5,649 nt of DNA from the NCBI GenBank assembly GCA_011065225.1, contig JAAKFC010000103.1, positions 1 to 5,649 on the forward strand, written 5' to 3'. This document shows, piece by piece, positions 4,197 through 5,649 of the stretch (positions are counted from its first letter, which is position 1; each line of letters opens with the position of its first letter). The DNA is from Chlamydiota bacterium (GTDB taxonomy: Bacteria; Chlamydiota; Chlamydiia; Chlamydiales; Rhabdochlamydiaceae). The notes beneath the pieces are model-generated. The model was not told the DNA's origin. It saw nothing but the letters and a program-made list of their open reading frames with translations, and did not search any database. Position numbers and translations under genes: made by a program.

Positions 4197-4883
4197 ATGA
4201 AGCATTTGGCAATTATTTTGGCAACTATTTTTTTTAGTTTTTTCACTCCAGCTTTTGCAGTGCAGAATGGTCTTCCCCATAAGGCAATGGAATATCAAGC
4301 AGAGGATTTTTCCCATCTTATTGGGATGCCGGGATTTAGCGATGATTTGCTCAAAATGCACTTTACCCTCTATCGAGGTTATGTAAAAAACACCAATCTC
4401 CTCATTCAGCTGATTCGCGAATATGCTGTCCAAAATAAGACGAGCGATTATCAGTACCAAGCACTGCAGCGTCGATTTGGCTGGGAATTTGATGGGATGC
4501 GACTCCATGAGCTCTATTTTTCGAACCTGGGTGGAAAGAAGCCTTTAGACCGCTCTAGTTCTCTTTATCAACTCATTGATCGAGATTTTGGCTCTTATGA
4601 CAACTGGAAGAAGGATTTTATTGCTACAGGGATGATGCGGGGGATTGGATGGGCCATTTTGTACTTTGATCCTAAAGCTGATCGTCTTTTTAATACCTGG
4701 ATCAATGAGCACGATCTGGGCCATTTGGCAGATGGGGCGATTATCTTAGTCATGGATGTCTGGGAGCATGCCTATATGCCTCAGTATGGTCTTGATCGGG
4801 CTAAATACATTGACGCTTTTTTTAGAAATATCGATTGGGATGTTGTTGCTACTCGATTCCATAATGCAGTGACAAGGCGATGA
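4197..4883 (+). CDS. Secreted superoxide dismutase, Fe/Mn family
   Basis: The enzyme turns superoxide into hydrogen peroxide and oxygen. The 228-residue product starts with a clear Sec signal peptide, with a Lys-containing start, a hydrophobic core at about 4-17 and the likely cleavage site AFA|VQ after residue 21. It should therefore act in the periplasm or outside, not in the cytoplasm like the usual chlamydial SOD. The Fe/Mn metal ligands can be placed as His55 (MHFTLYRGYV), His104 (FDGMRLHELYFSNLGG), Asp187 and His191 (VMDVWEHAYMPQY). The usual GSGWAWL segment is replaced by RGIGWAILYF (148-157), and NEHDLGHLADG (170-180) is unusual, so this is a divergent SOD subfamily with the metal site intact. 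Its stop overlaps the next start in ATGA, so the two genes form an operon and are probably translationally coupled. Confidence 0.9.
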   Translation: MKHLAIILATIFFSFFTPAFAVQNGLPHKAMEYQAEDFSHLIGMPGFSDDLLKMHFTLYRGYVKNTNLLIQLIREYAVQNKTSDYQYQALQRRFGWEFDGMRLHELYFSNLGGKKPLDRSSSLYQLIDRDFGSYDNWKKDFIATGMMRGIGWAILYFDPKADRLFNTWINEHDLGHLADGAIILVMDVWEHAYMPQYGLDRAKYIDAFFRNIDWDVVATRFHNAVTRR

Positions 4884-5215
4884 AACCAGAAGATAAGAAA
4901 CTTTTAGCAGAATGTGCAGTGCAGGCCTTTAAAGCCAGTGGGAAGGGGGGGCAACATGTCCAAAAAACGGACAGTGCTGTTCGTCTGATCCATATTCCCA
5001 CAGGGCTCAGGGTGACTTCTCAACAAGAGCGTTCTCAATATCTCAACAAAAAAATTTGCCTCAAAAAGCTTCGAAAAAAGTTAGAGCTGCGCTCTCGCAA
5101 GCGAAAAAAACGGATTCCTACGAAAAAATCCAAGGCTGTCCGTGAAAAGGAGCTTCACGAGAAAAAGCTTCGTTCCAAACAAAAGAAGCTTCGTGGATCT
5201 ATTGAAATGGAATGA
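4880..5215 (+). CDS. Release-factor-like (RF-1 domain, GGQ) ribosome-rescue protein, ArfB-like
   Basis: Small RF-1-domain proteins hydrolyse peptidyl-tRNA on stalled ribosomes without needing a stop codon. The 111-residue product has KASGKGGQHVQKTDSAVRL at 18-36 with the catalytic GGQ at 23-25, the hallmark of release factors and ArfB (YaeJ). It lacks the codon-recognition domains of RF1 and RF2. The C-terminal half (about 58-106) is strongly basic and ends in PTKKSKAVREKEL...KKLRG, like the ArfB tail that threads into the empty mRNA channel. At 111 residues it is shorter than E. coli ArfB (about 140) and lacks its N-terminal lead-in, so it may belong to the related 'release factor-like' group. 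It overlaps the SOD gene by 4 nt. Its stop is 2 nt from the convergent ankyrin gene, which leaves no room for a terminator. Confidence 0.87.
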   Translation: MKPEDKKLLAECAVQAFKASGKGGQHVQKTDSAVRLIHIPTGLRVTSQQERSQYLNKKICLKKLRKKLELRSRKRKKRIPTKKSKAVREKELHEKKLRSKQKKLRGSIEME

Positions 5216-5217
5216 TT

Positions 5218-5649
5218 TTACAACCCAGAATTAGAAATATCTTCTCTCTCTAAGACAACTATTCTTGCGTCAATGAAATCGACGATCTCTGTATGATTCC
5301 CGTATATGGCCAAGTGAAGAGGAGTATTCCCAGCATTGTTTTTAGTTTTTAAAAGCTCTAAATCACCCTTTTCAATAAGAAGTTCGGCGATCTCTGTATG
5401 ATTCCCGTATATGTCCAAGTGAAGAGGAGTATTCCCATTATTGTTTTTAGCTTTTAAAAGCTCTAAATCACCCTTTTCAATAACCTTTTTAATAAGAAGT
5501 TTGGCGAGCTCTGTATGACCCCCTGTTATGGCATAGTGAAGAGGAGTATTCCCATGATGGTCTTTAGCTTTTAAAAGCTCTAAATCACCCTTTTCAATAA
5601 CCTTTTTAATAAGAAGTTTGGCGATCTCTGTACGATTCTGTAACATGGC
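5218..5649 (-). CDS. Ankyrin-repeat protein, C-terminal part, continues off the right edge
   Basis: Ankyrin repeats form stacked helical pairs that bind other proteins, and in intracellular bacteria such proteins are often, though not always, host-directed effectors. The window holds the last 144 codons or so. The visible Met near 5646 sits inside a repeat (the sequence reads as xMLQNRTEIAKLLI), so the real start lies beyond the edge. Each unit reads GDLELLKxKxxxGNTPLHxAI, then xGxHTEIAxLLI, with an added KKVIEK linker. Units are 39 residues instead of the usual 33, and one is 35. One unit has LHLDI where Ala is expected in LHLAI. The last repeat passes into a short non-repeat tail (about 20 residues, with DARIVVLERED) with no membrane segment. 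No domain outside the repeats is visible, so function cannot be assigned. Confidence 0.88.
   Translation of the reverse strand, partial: AMLQNRTEIAKLLIKKVIEKGDLELLKAKDHHGNTPLHYAITGGHTELAKLLIKKVIEKGDLELLKAKNNNGNTPLHLDIYGNHTEIAELLIEKGDLELLKTKNNAGNTPLHLAIYGNHTEIVDFIDARIVVLEREDISNSGL
5284..5649 (-). repeat. Tandem 117-nt DNA repeats encoding the ankyrin units, one 12 nt shorter
   Basis: The anchor GATCTCT (once GAGCTCT) occurs at 5284, 5389, 5506 and 5623, giving periods of 105, 117 and 117 nt. Identity between units is very high, including silent positions, which suggests recent duplication or gene conversion. The short unit lacks the 12 nt lying between two AATAA copies (5479-5483 and 5491-5495 in the long unit). 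Confidence 0.88.

Noticed and set aside
5284..5649. CRISPR-like array in the regularly repeated right end
   Set aside because: The repeats are contiguous 117-nt coding units translated as ankyrin repeats, with no unique spacers.

Overview
The window looks like chromosomal DNA of a chlamydia-like bacterium, of the environmental or amoeba-associated kind (Parachlamydiales, Simkaniaceae or similar). The main evidence is an 82-residue histone H1-like protein of the HctB (Hc2) type built from only six kinds of amino acid. Supporting evidence is a protein with paired hydrophobic hairpins like chlamydial inclusion-membrane proteins, a candidate SH2-domain protein, ankyrin repeats, moderate-to-low GC with very AT-rich intergenic DNA, and sigma70/sigma66-like promoters. 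The species cannot be named from this sequence alone.

Layout. Positions 1-121 are the 3' end of an IS200/IS605-family element (tnpB tail plus right-end hairpin). It lies directly against a cyclophilin-type prolyl isomerase (192-680, +). A very AT-rich intergenic stretch then leads to the hctB-like gene (926-1174, +), which ends in structured 3' DNA and a textbook rho-independent terminator. A nitroreductase runs the other way (1337-1933, -) from a well-formed promoter. Between its promoter and the next plus-strand gene sits a 33-bp almost perfect inverted repeat that abuts that gene's ribosome binding site. The gene (2154-2930, +) has a C-terminal region that reads like an SH2 phosphotyrosine-binding domain. 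It converges on a four-segment membrane protein (3014-4084, -), and the two 3' ends share an inverted duplication. The membrane-protein gene has a near-consensus promoter placed so that transcription should begin at the A of its ATG. Divergent from it is a two-gene operon with an ATGA overlap: a secreted Fe/Mn-type superoxide dismutase (4197-4883, +) and a small GGQ release-factor-like ribosome-rescue protein (4880-5215, +). An ankyrin-repeat gene (5218 to beyond the right edge, -) ends two bases after that operon.

How it fits together. No single pathway covers the window. Housekeeping and stress functions (cyclophilin, nitroreductase, secreted SOD, ribosome rescue, nucleoid compaction) are interleaved with candidate host-interaction proteins (SH2-like, Inc-like, ankyrin). 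Traces of DNA movement or slippage are frequent: the IS end, the 33-bp palindrome, the inverted gene-end duplicate, and the internal repeats of hctB and the ankyrin gene. The most notable item is the SH2-like protein behind the long palindrome. Function calls rest on motifs read by eye; no database search was possible.
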